A program made the translations under genes and the position numbers. Below are positions 26,263-35,880 of a stretch of DNA of 64,000 nucleotides, piece by piece. The notes under the pieces are model-generated. The model saw nothing but the letters and a program-made list of their open reading frames with translations, did no database searches and was not told the DNA's origin. Every line of letters begins with the position of its first letter. Position 1 is the first letter of the stretch. Source of the DNA: Bacteroides sp. OF04-15BH (GTDB taxonomy: Bacteria > Bacteroidota > Bacteroidia > Bacteroidales > Bacteroidaceae); NCBI RefSeq assembly GCF_003477995.1, contig NZ_QUEM01000004.1:62001-126000 (forward strand), in the 5' to 3' direction.

Positions 26263-28584
26263 TTATTCTCCCCCTTTATATTGATAACTATAACCGTAGC
26301 CGTAACCATAAACAGTACGATGTTCAACGGCATTCAAGACCACAGCCATGTTATTTAATTTTTTATTCTCATACAGATCTTCGATCTCCGGCAGCAGGCG
26401 ACGGTCGACACTTCCTGCACGCACGACGAATAACGTAAGATCCGCAACTCTATTGGCAATAGATGCATCGGCAATAATACCTATAGGCACATTATCCACA
26501 ATGACATAATCGTACATCGTCTTTAATTCCTCGATCAGCTCGTCCAAACGGTTCTCCAATAAAAGTTCCGCAGGATTAGGTGCAACTGGTCCCGCCAGAA
26601 TGGCATCCGGTATATCCACACCGTTTCCTTTTACCAGGATATCCTCCAACCGAATAGAGGCATCTGACAAATAGTTTGTCATGCCATACGGATGTTTGGC
26701 AAAATGACGGCTCAAAGTGCGTTTACGGATATCCAAATCCAAAACTACAACTTTTTTCTTTGCTGCCATCAAAGATACAGCTAAATTTCGAAGTATAAAA
26801 GTTTTTCCGGCTCCTTCTCTAAAAGAAGTGAAAGTTATTACCTTAACCGGAACTCCTTTTTTAGCCATAAAGGCCATATTCGTTCTCAGAATACGGAAAG
26901 CTTCCGCAATAATATCATCTTGTTTATCAAGGAACAAGCGTGGTCCATGAACTGTTTTTTTCTTTTTGGCAAGCTTCTTGTCCAAAGGAATCTCACCCAA
27001 TAACGGTGCTGTAACCACACCCTCCAAATCCTTGCGACCATGAACACGGGTGTCCAAAAAAAGGATCAGAAGACAAGCGACACCGGGGAGAGCAATTCCG
27101 GCCAAAAGTCCTAAAATCAGAATCCGGTTACGAACGGGAGCAATAGGACCACTACCCTTATCAGCCTCGTCGATCAAACGGGCATTGTTGTCGGCCATGG
27201 CTTGTGTCAAGGCATTCTCTTCACGACGATTCAAGAGGAACATATACAGGGATTCCTTGATCTTCTGCTGACGCTCGATTGAAAGCATCTTTCTCTCTTT
27301 CTTAGGAATTGAGCTAAAGCGCACCTGAGCACGGGTTTCACGACTCAAAGCATCACGACGACGCACATTCAGGCTGACAATAAGGTTATCGACTGCACGA
27401 ACGATATTCTGCTTCATGGCCCGCAAGGAGTTGTTCATCTCTTCCACTACCGGGTTCTTGTCACTACTGTCATCAATCAGTTTGTCGCGTCGCAGCTTCA
27501 GTTCATTATAGGTATTGATCTGGCTTTCCACACTGGCATCACTAAGTCCGGTATTCGCAGGAATCAAATCCGTTTCCTTAGCCGGATCAATCAAATATTC
27601 CTTAATGTATTGAGCCAAACGCAACTGTGTTTCCAGCTCCATACCGTCCGCTCCATATTTCTGGGATTCACTCATATACATACCAGCAGTAGAGCTTACA
27701 TCCATCAACTGGTTACTACTCTTGAAAGTCTCCAGATCGCTCTCTACCACTCCCAGATCTTTCTCAATGATAATCAATCGCTCATTGATGAAGTTTGCGG
27801 TATTGATGGCAACCTGATTCTTATCCTCAATGGCTTCTTCATTATAGACATTGATCATTGTATTGAGCAATTCTTCCGCGCGCTCCGGAGAAAAATCACG
27901 CAAGGCCAATGTCAGGATAGAAGATTCATCCTCTTCTTGTCTGATTGCAAAATTGCCGCTATAATAAGAAACAACTGACTCCAAAGGATTCTTGCGCACC
28001 GTTATTTCCTGACCAATCCAGGACTTATTCAAAAAATTGGTAGGCGTCACGGCTATCTTGAAATTTCCAATGGCCGTAGTATCGCGCAACTGTACCTTAT
28101 AGGTTTTACCGGCGTCGCCCAGGGTTGTAATCTGAGCCTCTTTTAAGTTCAGCATCTTCAGTTTAAACTGCACAGCCCCGTTCGGAGACATACCCGGAAA
28201 AGATACGGTAACCGGAGCCTTGGTATACAACTCTATATGACGTAAACCGTCCTCAATCAGATAATCAACATCACCATGCATCCGCTGAACCACTTCGCGC
28301 ATAAGACGTTTGGAACGGAATTGCAGTATCTCATTGGCAACATTCACCTTATTGATATAATTGTCATAACGGTCGAATCCGGCAGTCGTAGTCTTATTGG
28401 AAGGATCCTTGATAATGACCGTCGCCGAACGGAAATAAACAAAAGGCTTTCGCGCATAATACAACCAGGCCGCACTGCCAAAAACCAAGACTGACAACAA
28501 AAACCATTTCCATTTTGATGCCAGAAATGAGAAGACATCGATCAGATTCAATCCTGAATCTACTTTTTTATTTGTTTGCATCAC
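26263..28584 (-). CDS. Polysaccharide co-polymerase/tyrosine autokinase (Wzc-like)
   Basis: Inner-membrane protein of 773 residues controlling chain length and export. It has a Wzz-type N-terminus with a membrane helix near 32-52, a long periplasmic coiled-coil region, a second helix near 485-505 and a cytoplasmic BY-kinase domain. The kinase shows Walker A FREGAGKT near 590 and Walker A' LDLDIRKR near 615. A tyrosine-rich tail (YGYGYGYSYQYKGGE) is the usual autophosphorylation cluster. It follows the Wza-like gene by 18 bp, the common Wza-Wzc order. Confidence 0.95.
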   Translation of the reverse strand: MMQTNKKVDSGLNLIDVFSFLASKWKWFLLSVLVFGSAAWLYYARKPFVYFRSATVIIKDPSNKTTTAGFDRYDNYINKVNVANEILQFRSKRLMREVVQRMHGDVDYLIEDGLRHIELYTKAPVTVSFPGMSPNGAVQFKLKMLNLKEAQITTLGDAGKTYKVQLRDTTAIGNFKIAVTPTNFLNKSWIGQEITVRKNPLESVVSYYSGNFAIRQEEDESSILTLALRDFSPERAEELLNTMINVYNEEAIEDKNQVAINTANFINERLIIIEKDLGVVESDLETFKSSNQLMDVSSTAGMYMSESQKYGADGMELETQLRLAQYIKEYLIDPAKETDLIPANTGLSDASVESQINTYNELKLRRDKLIDDSSDKNPVVEEMNNSLRAMKQNIVRAVDNLIVSLNVRRRDALSRETRAQVRFSSIPKKERKMLSIERQQKIKESLYMFLLNRREENALTQAMADNNARLIDEADKGSGPIAPVRNRILILGLLAGIALPGVACLLILFLDTRVHGRKDLEGVVTAPLLGEIPLDKKLAKKKKTVHGPRLFLDKQDDIIAEAFRILRTNMAFMAKKGVPVKVITFTSFREGAGKTFILRNLAVSLMAAKKKVVVLDLDIRKRTLSRHFAKHPYGMTNYLSDASIRLEDILVKGNGVDIPDAILAGPVAPNPAELLLENRLDELIEELKTMYDYVIVDNVPIGIIADASIANRVADLTLFVVRAGSVDRRLLPEIEDLYENKKLNNMAVVLNAVEHRTVYGYGYGYSYQYKGGE

Positions 28585-28602
28585 TTAAAATTTTAGATTT
28601 AA

Positions 28603-29391
28603 CTATTTTAAAAGCAACATCAATAACGTGGTTACTGCTGTTGTCAAACTTGCAGTAAGACCTACGTATTGCACACTACGATCCTCGGTATCCTTCTTTC
28701 TGTACTTCGGTTCAACATAGACAATGTCATTCTGCTGCAAATAATAGCATGGCGAATCAAAGATATCCCTGGAACGCAAATCGTGCATAAAGACCTGACG
28801 TTTTCCATCCTTTTCACGAATCACCGCAACCTTATCAATCTTAGCTTTTGAAGAGAGGTCCCCGGCCTTAGCAATGGCTTCGACCAAAGTGACACGACCA
28901 TCATCAGCAGTATATACTCCATTGGAACCCACTGCACCCAGTACGGTATATTTAAAGTTCAAGAGTTCAACATCAACCAAAGGTTCCTTAATATAGTTTC
29001 CTTCAATAATTTTCTTTTTAATCAGGTCGGCAACTTGCAAGGCAGAAAGTCCTTCCACATGCAACTTTCCCAAAATAGGGAAATCAATCATACCGTCGGG
29101 ACCCACCAAATATCCGCGATCGTTGGTCTTTCCACTTCCTTCAACATTCATATTGCCATTTGAATTGACTCTGACAGAAGCACTACTCGCATTAAACGGT
29201 ATGGCCAACTCCGGATTCTTACTGCTGACCTTAATACTCAAACGGTCATCACAATGCAACACGGTTTCATGTCTTTCCGCAATAGGATAAGATTCTCCCA
29301 TTTCCATGTTCTGGAAATATAAGAAATCTCTTCGCGATGCACACGAAGTCATCAATAATATGGCCAAGCCAATAAACAATTTTCCTTTCAT
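28603..29391 (-). CDS. Polysaccharide export lipoprotein (Wza-like)
   Basis: Outer-membrane export channel subunit of 262 residues. A lipobox LMTSC places the lipidated Cys near residue 17. A poly-export domain (HCDDRLSIKVSSKNPELAIPF, in two parts) and an SLBB-type region (YTVLGAVGSNGVYTADDGR) follow. A C-terminal hydrophobic helix (LTASLTTAVTTLLMLLL) would form the transmembrane barrel. It is shorter than E. coli Wza (about 380) but of usual size for Bacteroidales. It lies 5 bp after the HPr-kinase-like gene. Confidence 0.93.
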   Translation of the reverse strand: MKGKLFIGLAILLMTSCASRRDFLYFQNMEMGESYPIAERHETVLHCDDRLSIKVSSKNPELAIPFNASSASVRVNSNGNMNVEGSGKTNDRGYLVGPDGMIDFPILGKLHVEGLSALQVADLIKKKIIEGNYIKEPLVDVELLNFKYTVLGAVGSNGVYTADDGRVTLVEAIAKAGDLSSKAKIDKVAVIREKDGKRQVFMHDLRSRDIFDSPCYYLQQNDIVYVEPKYRKKDTEDRSVQYVGLTASLTTAVTTLLMLLLK

Positions 29392-29396
29392 TATAT

Positions 29397-30278
29397 TTAT
29401 TTATTAAGATTATCCATACATATTTGTGCAGCCTCCTGATTCGGCAAGCATTCCATCACTCCCACAGAAACCAGCGTGCTTATCCGAACTAAAGTTCCGC
29501 AAAGAGCATTGTATCTTTCTTTGTCCTGTTTAATGACTGAAGCTCCGGGCAAAAGCTGCAAAAATGCGTCTACTCCGTTTTTCTCGCAGAAAAGGTTCTG
29601 AGGACTCTGCCTTAACCTTACAATCCCTTTGACGGGATACTTCACATTCCGATAGCAATGCCGCTTTCCGCTCCAAGGCGAACCATAAATCCATACTTGT
29701 TCCTTTTCAATTTTCAGGATGGGATTATCATCGTTTATCAACTCGCAATCCGGAAAATGCGCTCTCCACAGGTCTGCATGGGTACTTTTCCCGGTACCGC
29801 TACGCCCCATAAACAAGAAAGCATATCCATCGAGCTGGACCGCTGAGGCATGAAGCGCAACGGCATTTTCAGCAAGAATAACCTGGGAAAAAATAACGCG
29901 TACCATGGAAAGCAGAACCCGACTTGCATAAGGGTCTTCCCAATGAAGATAGGCTCTGATGTGGGTATACATTTTATCCCAACAAAGCAAATGTTCCTTT
30001 CCTCCAGGAGTCTGACAAAAAGAAACAGAAAAGTGATTGTCATCACTCATCAGACAAATATGTCCCATGTCGTTTTCTGATTCCTCCAAAAGTTTCTGTT
30101 CTGATTCCCTCGGAGTCTTCGCACGATCTTCGCAATCTATGATAAAAAGGAAATCGGTGTTTGTGTCTTCTATATAAAAAGGAAGCAGAGGCACCAGTTC
30201 TTTCTTTATATCGTAGTCCTCAGGAAGCAACAGACCAAAAAGGAAATCAGCGACTGAAAATTTAAAGATCCTTTTCAT
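29397..30278 (-). CDS. HPr-kinase-related P-loop protein
   Basis: A 293-residue protein with Walker A GRSGTGKST near 170-178, preceded by LHASAVQLDGYAFLF and followed by LINDDNPILKI, an arrangement like HPr kinase/phosphorylase C-terminal domains. HPr itself is not expected as substrate. Related proteins occur beside PqqD-like and nucleotidyltransferase-like genes in polysaccharide clusters and in some lasso peptide clusters. The ATG used here overlaps the preceding gene by 4 bp (ATGA); an earlier in-frame ATG at 30305 would overlap it by 31 bp. Function is unknown; phosphorylation of a glycan or peptide is inference. Confidence 0.78.
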   Translation of the reverse strand: MKRIFKFSVADFLFGLLLPEDYDIKKELVPLLPFYIEDTNTDFLFIIDCEDRAKTPRESEQKLLEESENDMGHICLMSDDNHFSVSFCQTPGGKEHLLCWDKMYTHIRAYLHWEDPYASRVLLSMVRVIFSQVILAENAVALHASAVQLDGYAFLFMGRSGTGKSTHADLWRAHFPDCELINDDNPILKIEKEQVWIYGSPWSGKRHCYRNVKYPVKGIVRLRQSPQNLFCEKNGVDAFLQLLPGASVIKQDKERYNALCGTLVRISTLVSVGVMECLPNQEAAQICMDNLNK

Positions 30279-31375
30279 TTGAATTGTCCTTTTATCAAAT
30301 TCCACACGGCCCAGCCTATCTCAGAAGATGCATAGGTTCTTGAAAAATTCAGTTGTGCCATATAAGCACGAAGAACTGCAATCTTACTGGATAAACGAGA
30401 TTTTGTTTTTGCTTGATGAGAGTGATACAGACCAAAGTTGCCCCCCCTAAAAACAAGATTCCACAATCCCGTGACATCCGAGTCGAGATAATCCCGGAAC
30501 GGCAATAAGGATTGAGGCATTCCTAGAACCGTAACCAAAAACTGATGTAACAGGCCGGTCCATTTTAACAAGCCAATGTTTTTCAAGGTGCTCCTTAATT
30601 CTTCTGGATTATACTTACCTTTATAATAAGAATAGGCTCTTGCCAAATCACAAAACTGACGAATTCCGATGCCCCGCCCCATTGCATGCTTTAATATATG
30701 AATATTCAGCAACAGGAGATTCATCACCGGAACCGGAACCCATACTGTCGTTTCACTCTCTTCCAATCTAATTTTTTCAAACCCCCAATCATGCTCCATC
30801 GCTTTTAATCGTCTTTTAGCAAAAGGAGAGGACACATCTATTAATACATCATGATGTTCAATCGTAACTGAATGATACCGGTAAAAATAGCTTGCATCGG
30901 CTCTTTTCCGCGGCACGCATCCTTGCTTCTGTATCAGAGATAAGGCCTTGGCTGCCTGTCCCGAATCCGGGAAATACCAATCAATATCTCCACATTCCCG
31001 CAACAGGGGATTCCCATACATAACGGCAACCCCCTGTCCTTTTTGTAATACCGGTTTTATATTTAAAGTTTCAAACAACCTTACCAGACGAGTGATACAC
31101 TGATTCTGCAACCGGTTTTCGCGTTCTATTTGATCAATGTATACAGTCCACTCCATAAGCAGATCAGCATCTTCCGGCCAACATTTTTCCGGAAGATACT
31201 GCAATCCCTGGTAAACAAGACCTGCAACCGTTTGTTTTTTTGCCAAAAGCCAAAGTGAACGCCACTGCTCCGGTAAAAGAGGAAACAGCTCTTTCTTTTT
31301 CACATCAGTCTCCCACAAGCCGGCATGCAACAATTCTAAAAAAGCAGCCTGAACAATATGATCTTTCTTTACCAT
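30275..31375 (-). CDS. Nucleotidyltransferase-fold protein (PF14907-like)
   Basis: A 366-residue protein with a minimal nucleotidyltransferase signature, KGQGVAVMYGNPLLRECGDI near 112-132 with the paired Asp in GDIDWYF, and a later Asp in HDVLIDVSSPF. These are the spaced carboxylates of the fold. The rest is helical with no known domain. It is the middle gene of a three-gene set (PqqD-like, this, HPr-kinase-like), lying 11 bp after the PqqD-like gene and overlapping the kinase-like gene by 4 bp. The substrate is unknown. Confidence 0.78.
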   Translation of the reverse strand: MVKKDHIVQAAFLELLHAGLWETDVKKKELFPLLPEQWRSLWLLAKKQTVAGLVYQGLQYLPEKCWPEDADLLMEWTVYIDQIERENRLQNQCITRLVRLFETLNIKPVLQKGQGVAVMYGNPLLRECGDIDWYFPDSGQAAKALSLIQKQGCVPRKRADASYFYRYHSVTIEHHDVLIDVSSPFAKRRLKAMEHDWGFEKIRLEESETTVWVPVPVMNLLLLNIHILKHAMGRGIGIRQFCDLARAYSYYKGKYNPEELRSTLKNIGLLKWTGLLHQFLVTVLGMPQSLLPFRDYLDSDVTGLWNLVFRGGNFGLYHSHQAKTKSRLSSKIAVLRAYMAQLNFSRTYASSEIGWAVWNLIKGQFK

Positions 31376-31386
31376 GCTACAGTCAA

Positions 31387-31665
31387 TTATCGTTCCTCAA
31401 GCAGGTCGTTTATTTTCCACTTATCTATTAACTCACAAACATCTTTCAAAGCTAAATTATATTCCACATCATACTCCTCACATAGCAAACCTGCCAATGT
31501 CTCAGGAGTGACATCCAAATCCTGTTCTGTAATTTTACTCCACAAATTAGCACAAGTCGCATTCATGGTATATACTTTGGCCAGGTCTACACAATCTGCA
31601 TTTACATCGACGATCATGTAATTAGGCCCTAATTTTCGTAGAACAAGATTCTTCCTAAGTTTCAT
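31387..31665 (-). CDS. PqqD-like small protein
   Basis: A 92-residue protein whose pattern fits PqqD: an N-terminal strand pair (LVLRKLGPNYMIVDVN), a central helix start (VYTMNATCANLWSKI) and C-terminal helices (LAGLLCEEYDVEYNLALKDV, ELIDKWKINDLL). PqqD-type domains bind leader peptides of ribosomally made, modified peptides. No radical SAM enzyme, cyclase or peptidase lies nearby, so a conventional modified-peptide pathway is not evident. It sits between the initiating sugar transferase and the nucleotidyltransferase-like gene. Confidence 0.8.
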   Translation of the reverse strand: MKLRKNLVLRKLGPNYMIVDVNADCVDLAKVYTMNATCANLWSKITEQDLDVTPETLAGLLCEEYDVEYNLALKDVCELIDKWKINDLLEER

Positions 31666-31689
31666 TTATTTTAAGATTTAACAATTTTC

Positions 31690-32340
31690 TCAAAAATGTT
31701 TCCCTGAAAGAATAGCAAAAACTGTCATGCAGATTATTTTCAAATCCAATACAAAATTTCTATTCTCAAGGTAATCCAAATCCATTCGTAAACGAATTTG
31801 CATTTTTTCCATTGTATCCGTATAACCATTATATAAGGTCGCCATAGAAAATAATCCAGGACGCATACGGAACAAAAAACGATACTCGGGATTGATTTCC
31901 ATAATCTGATCTACAAAATATTGCCGCTCAGGTCTGGGTCCAACGATAGACATATCGCCGATAAGCACATTCCACAATTGGGGCAGCTCATCCAGATGAT
32001 GTCTTCTCAAAAATGCACCGATAGGTGTTAATCTTCTGTCATTCTCGGCACACAACTGAGGAATCCCGTTTTCTTCAGCATCCTCCCGCATCGTTCTAAA
32101 CTTATACAAAGTAAATAGTTTCCCTTTATACCCCACTCTTTCTTGACGAAAAATAACATTTTTTCCATCTACCACCCTCAGCAATACATAAATTATCAAA
32201 AAAGCTGGAAAAAGTAATAATATTCCTAGTGCCGACACGATAACATCAAAATTGCGTTTAATGATACGCGAAGTTGTGGACATACCGTCATGCACTCTTT
32301 TTCTAGGTTTTGTCTGAACCATCTCTACAATCTCTAACAT
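31690..32340 (-). CDS. Initiating undecaprenyl-phosphate sugar transferase (PglC/WbaP type)
   Basis: Bacterial sugar transferase of 216 residues that places the first sugar phosphate on undecaprenyl phosphate. It has one re-entrant hydrophobic segment near 33-55 (FDVIVSALGILLLFPAFLII), then FRQERVGYKGKLF, YKFRTM, LRRHHLDELPQLWNVL and SIVGPRPE, the conserved family blocks. The short form lacks the extra N-terminal helices of WbaP/WcaJ. It is the only initiating transferase in the window, so it likely starts the repeat unit flipped by the Wzx encoded on the other strand. Confidence 0.93.
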   Translation of the reverse strand: MLEIVEMVQTKPRKRVHDGMSTTSRIIKRNFDVIVSALGILLLFPAFLIIYVLLRVVDGKNVIFRQERVGYKGKLFTLYKFRTMREDAEENGIPQLCAENDRRLTPIGAFLRRHHLDELPQLWNVLIGDMSIVGPRPERQYFVDQIMEINPEYRFLFRMRPGLFSMATLYNGYTDTMEKMQIRLRMDLDYLENRNFVLDLKIICMTVFAILSGKHF

Positions 32341-32351
32341 TACAAAAAATT

Positions 32352-33452
32352 CTAATACAACTTCATACTTTCATCAATCATCTTCTCATAAGTAAAGAAA
32401 CGCTCATAGCGCTCTTTCGCACCTTTACAAAATTTATAGTACCTGTCTGCATTTTCCGTCACAAACAAAATGCCTTGCGCAAGTGCTTCCGCATTTTCAG
32501 GTTCAACATTCACACCGGACACAAGATCCTCATTCACCCAAGCCACACCGGAATGAGGAATTTTTGTTGCAACAACAGGTTTACCACATGACATCGCTTC
32601 TATCTGAACAATTCCAAATGCCGCCGTTTTCTGTATGGAACTCATACAAAAAACATCACACGCGGCATAATAGGCCGGAAGCTCTTCATCAGAAACGAAC
32701 CCCAACAGCTTTACCTTCTCCGTCAGATTCTGACTTTCAATCTGATTCTTCAAAGATTCGTATAACGGACCTTTTCCTCCTATCAGAATCACATAATCTG
32801 AAGGTAAAAAACGAGCCGCGTCAATCAAATATGTAAAACCTTTGTATTCTATGAGTCTTCCTAAAGAGAAAATAATTTTCTTTCCGGAATAAGTCTGTCG
32901 TATTCCCTCCGCAGCTTCTTTTGAAGAAGACATTGGCACCACACCAATAGGCAGACAAAAGGTTTTATGCTGTACATCTTTCAGAAATGGAGACTCCTTT
33001 AAATATACCGGACTCGTTCCAACCACAATATCAGCACGCTTCAACAACCATTTTTGAAATGGTTGATAAAAAAGCAGAAGGAACTTCTGTTTTAAAATAT
33101 CACTATGCCAGTGTAACACAACCTTTCCTTTGTATCTCGAAAAGAAAAGAGAAAAACAGGCCATAGGGTCCGGGTGATGAATATGGATCACATCATACCT
33201 GGAACTTATCCTTTTCAATTTCAAGATCATAGCCGGGGATATCATTGTGGCAGATATTTGAGTCCATGCGTAGCAACAAATGAGATTTGCATACTTGTTT
33301 AAGGTTTTATTCTTCAGACTCTTGTCTCTGACTGCGCATAACATATCACAATATACCCCTCGTTGCGATAAACCACTCATCAGGTCATACATTACCTTTT
33401 CAACTCCACCCTTTATAGGATAGAACTTACCTAACTGTAAAACTTTTTTCAT
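32352..33452 (-). CDS. Glycosyltransferase family 4
   Basis: GT-B fold retaining transferase of about 366 residues. The N-terminus has the donor/acceptor loop KFYPIKGGVEKVMYDLM; the C-terminal domain shows FSLGRLIEYKGFTYLIDA and EAMSCGKPVVATKIPHSG with the E-x7-E region. I prefer the ATG giving MKKVLQLGKFYP to one 12 codons upstream, because family sequence begins there. It lies 11 bp before the sugar-phosphate transferase gene. Confidence 0.9.
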   Translation of the reverse strand: MKKVLQLGKFYPIKGGVEKVMYDLMSGLSQRGVYCDMLCAVRDKSLKNKTLNKYANLICCYAWTQISATMISPAMILKLKRISSRYDVIHIHHPDPMACFSLFFSRYKGKVVLHWHSDILKQKFLLLFYQPFQKWLLKRADIVVGTSPVYLKESPFLKDVQHKTFCLPIGVVPMSSSKEAAEGIRQTYSGKKIIFSLGRLIEYKGFTYLIDAARFLPSDYVILIGGKGPLYESLKNQIESQNLTEKVKLLGFVSDEELPAYYAACDVFCMSSIQKTAAFGIVQIEAMSCGKPVVATKIPHSGVAWVNEDLVSGVNVEPENAEALAQGILFVTENADRYYKFCKGAKERYERFFTYEKMIDESMKLY

Positions 33453-33490
33453 GTCATTATGCAAAAACCATACTAAAGAGTCTCGCAAAG

Positions 33491-34747
33491 TTAAATTTTT
33501 TCATGGTTGCGAGCAAGCATTTCTTCATAAATTTTCAAATAAAATTTATATTTGCTTTCCTTGCTAAAGTTATTTATAGCATACTCACGACAAGAACCTT
33601 GAAAATAAGTTTTTCCCAGTAAAACAATTTTATTTATTTCTTGAGCCAACTGTTTAACATCTCCCTGCTCGACTATGACTCCCGTTTTTTCCGTTATAAC
33701 TTCCACACTTCCACCTGTTCTATAAGTAATTACAGGTGTTCCACAGGAAATGGCCTCCATATTAACCGTCGGAAAATTATCTTGCCAGGTTGGATTTACA
33801 AAGACGTCTGCAGCAGCGTATAACTGTGCCATCTGTGATATGTTCTCAGTGCGTTCGATACCAATCATTTTATCATTTAAAAAACTTTTCTGTTTTTTTG
33901 TAACCCCGACCAAGACAATCACTTTATCTTCTGATAAAAGAGAGGATAATTTGCAAAAATCTTTCAATCCTTTTTCTTCACTCCAAATACTGGCAACCCC
34001 CAATATGATATGCTTGCCCACCAAACCAAATTGTTTTTTAACACGGTCTGTATCCTCTGAAGGAGCGAAGACATGAGTATCGATTCCGTTGTGCACAACA
34101 CGGCATTCATAATCTTTCAAAAAGGATTTCTCCATTTCTGACTTTAACCATTTCGAAACAGGAGCAAACAGCAACCGGTTGCGTGGTATAGAAGTAAAAG
34201 CCTTCTGTTTATCCAGCCAATTCCGGGCAGAACGGTCATAGAACCAGCTTGCAGGAAATTTCCTTCTTTGCGGACAGTTGCCACACCCCGACTGCCACTT
34301 ATCACAACCGGCATAATCATAATAATAACAGTGACCGGTGTATAGCCAGCAATCGTGTACTGTCCATACCACAGGAATATTACTTTTGGAAAGAAAATCG
34401 AATAGCATTGGATAATTCAGGAAATACCCATGTATGTTGTGGATATGAATCACATCTGGAGCAATTTCACGAATTCTCTGAATAAATCTCTCAGTAGCTT
34501 TTTGGGATGCCAAGCCATGACGGTCAAACAGGCGCGTCATAACACCATGCCAAGCTACACTCCATAAATCCCCCACCGGCACTACTTGAGAAGTGGAAAT
34601 GCGTAAACCATCTCTGCCTTTACTGTAAGCCAAATAGCTCTCCCAACCGTTTTCTTGAACCAAATCTGCAATTTCCTGCATAATACGCCCTGTTGAAGTA
34701 GAAGGACGTAAAACTGGATTTATTTGTAACACTCTTTTTTTTCTCAT
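33491..34747 (-). CDS. Glycosyltransferase family 4
   Basis: GT4 transferase of about 418 residues. An N-terminal acceptor domain contains DVIHIHNIHGYFLNYP and WTVHDCWLYTGHC followed by a cysteine-rich GCDKWQSGCGNCPQRR, a feature of a known GT4 subgroup. The C-terminal domain has VASIWSEEKGL and EAISCGTPVITYRTGGSVEV. The start giving MRKKRVLQINP overlaps the previous gene by exactly 4 bp (ATGA), which decides it over a start 29 codons earlier. Confidence 0.9.
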   Translation of the reverse strand: MRKKRVLQINPVLRPSTSTGRIMQEIADLVQENGWESYLAYSKGRDGLRISTSQVVPVGDLWSVAWHGVMTRLFDRHGLASQKATERFIQRIREIAPDVIHIHNIHGYFLNYPMLFDFLSKSNIPVVWTVHDCWLYTGHCYYYDYAGCDKWQSGCGNCPQRRKFPASWFYDRSARNWLDKQKAFTSIPRNRLLFAPVSKWLKSEMEKSFLKDYECRVVHNGIDTHVFAPSEDTDRVKKQFGLVGKHIILGVASIWSEEKGLKDFCKLSSLLSEDKVIVLVGVTKKQKSFLNDKMIGIERTENISQMAQLYAAADVFVNPTWQDNFPTVNMEAISCGTPVITYRTGGSVEVITEKTGVIVEQGDVKQLAQEINKIVLLGKTYFQGSCREYAINNFSKESKYKFYLKIYEEMLARNHEKI

Positions 34748-35880
34748 TTCATCTGAATAAACAAGTCCATCCATTTTTTCATAATCACTTCTTCGGAATA
34801 TTCTGCAATAATTTCTCTTGCGTTTTGAGAGCAATATGCACGCAGAGCATTGCCTTTCATCATGAAGGACAAAGCCTTTGCCAAAGCAACAATATCTCCC
34901 TCGGGTACTATCAGGCCATTTTCCTGGTGCCGTATGATATCCTTAGGACCGCATTTAAAAGCAAAAGAGACAACTGGCACTCCACAAGCCATCGCTTCAA
35001 TCATCACCATAGGAAAGCCCTCATAATTGGAACTCATAACCAATATAGAGCTGCTGACATATTCCTGACCGATATCGGTTGTCGGAGCGTGAATTTCCAA
35101 ACTGTCTTCCAGTCCATATTCCTTGATTTCATTCAGCAATTTGTCCTTCCATTCACCCTGACCGAATATATCCAGCTTCCAATCTGACAGTTCAGAATCT
35201 TCCTTAACAAGTTTCCAGGCCTGAATCAGTTTGTCAAAGCCTTTCTGATAATCCAAACGCCCCACAGCAAGAACCCGTTTCACACTGGGATCGGCATAAA
35301 CATTCTTCAGGCGCATTGCAGCATTGGGAATCACCTGAATATTGGGCAAATCCCCCCAATATTGCCGGTCTTCCTGAGTCAAGACCACAAAACGGTCGAA
35401 ACGACGAACCAACCTTTCATCTGTCCGTGTACGCCATTTATCAATCAACCCCAGAATTCCCTGGCGCCCATATTGCAAACGGAAAAATTTGCAATAATGC
35501 AGTTCCAAGATTTTTTTACTGCCATCCTTTATGTCTGGAATGAAAGAGGACTCTGAAGGATAAAGGGATACCACAAAATCCGGCTTTTCCTGATACAACA
35601 GTCTGGTAAGCCGTTTTTTATGAGCCCGCTTACGCTTTAAATATCCCAGAACCTTAGTCCAGACGGGGCCATTGTTATCATCGGAATAATTAATATCCAA
35701 ATCTATCATTCGTACCGTATCCGGAAAAGGATAAAACGCAGGTCTTCCTTTCTGATCCGTAGTAACGATCAGTATTTCCCAATCCGTGTGCTGAGACAAA
35801 TAGGTGACTTTGTTCAGCAATACACGTTCCATCCCACCTGGATTGTATACAGAATGCACGCAATAAACTATCTTCATCAT
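34744..35880 (-). CDS. Glycosyltransferase family 4
   Basis: GT4 transferase of 378 residues starting MMKIVYCVHSVYNPGGMERV, with VLAVGRLDYQKGFDKLIQAW near 210 and EAMACGVPVVSFAFKCGPKD near 300. The motifs place it with retaining galactosyl-, N-acetylglucosaminyl- or similar transferases. The donor cannot be told from sequence. It overlaps the polymerase gene and the next GT4 gene by 4 bp each, so the operon is tightly packed here. Confidence 0.92.
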   Translation of the reverse strand: MMKIVYCVHSVYNPGGMERVLLNKVTYLSQHTDWEILIVTTDQKGRPAFYPFPDTVRMIDLDINYSDDNNGPVWTKVLGYLKRKRAHKKRLTRLLYQEKPDFVVSLYPSESSFIPDIKDGSKKILELHYCKFFRLQYGRQGILGLIDKWRTRTDERLVRRFDRFVVLTQEDRQYWGDLPNIQVIPNAAMRLKNVYADPSVKRVLAVGRLDYQKGFDKLIQAWKLVKEDSELSDWKLDIFGQGEWKDKLLNEIKEYGLEDSLEIHAPTTDIGQEYVSSSILVMSSNYEGFPMVMIEAMACGVPVVSFAFKCGPKDIIRHQENGLIVPEGDIVALAKALSFMMKGNALRAYCSQNAREIIAEYSEEVIMKKWMDLFIQMK

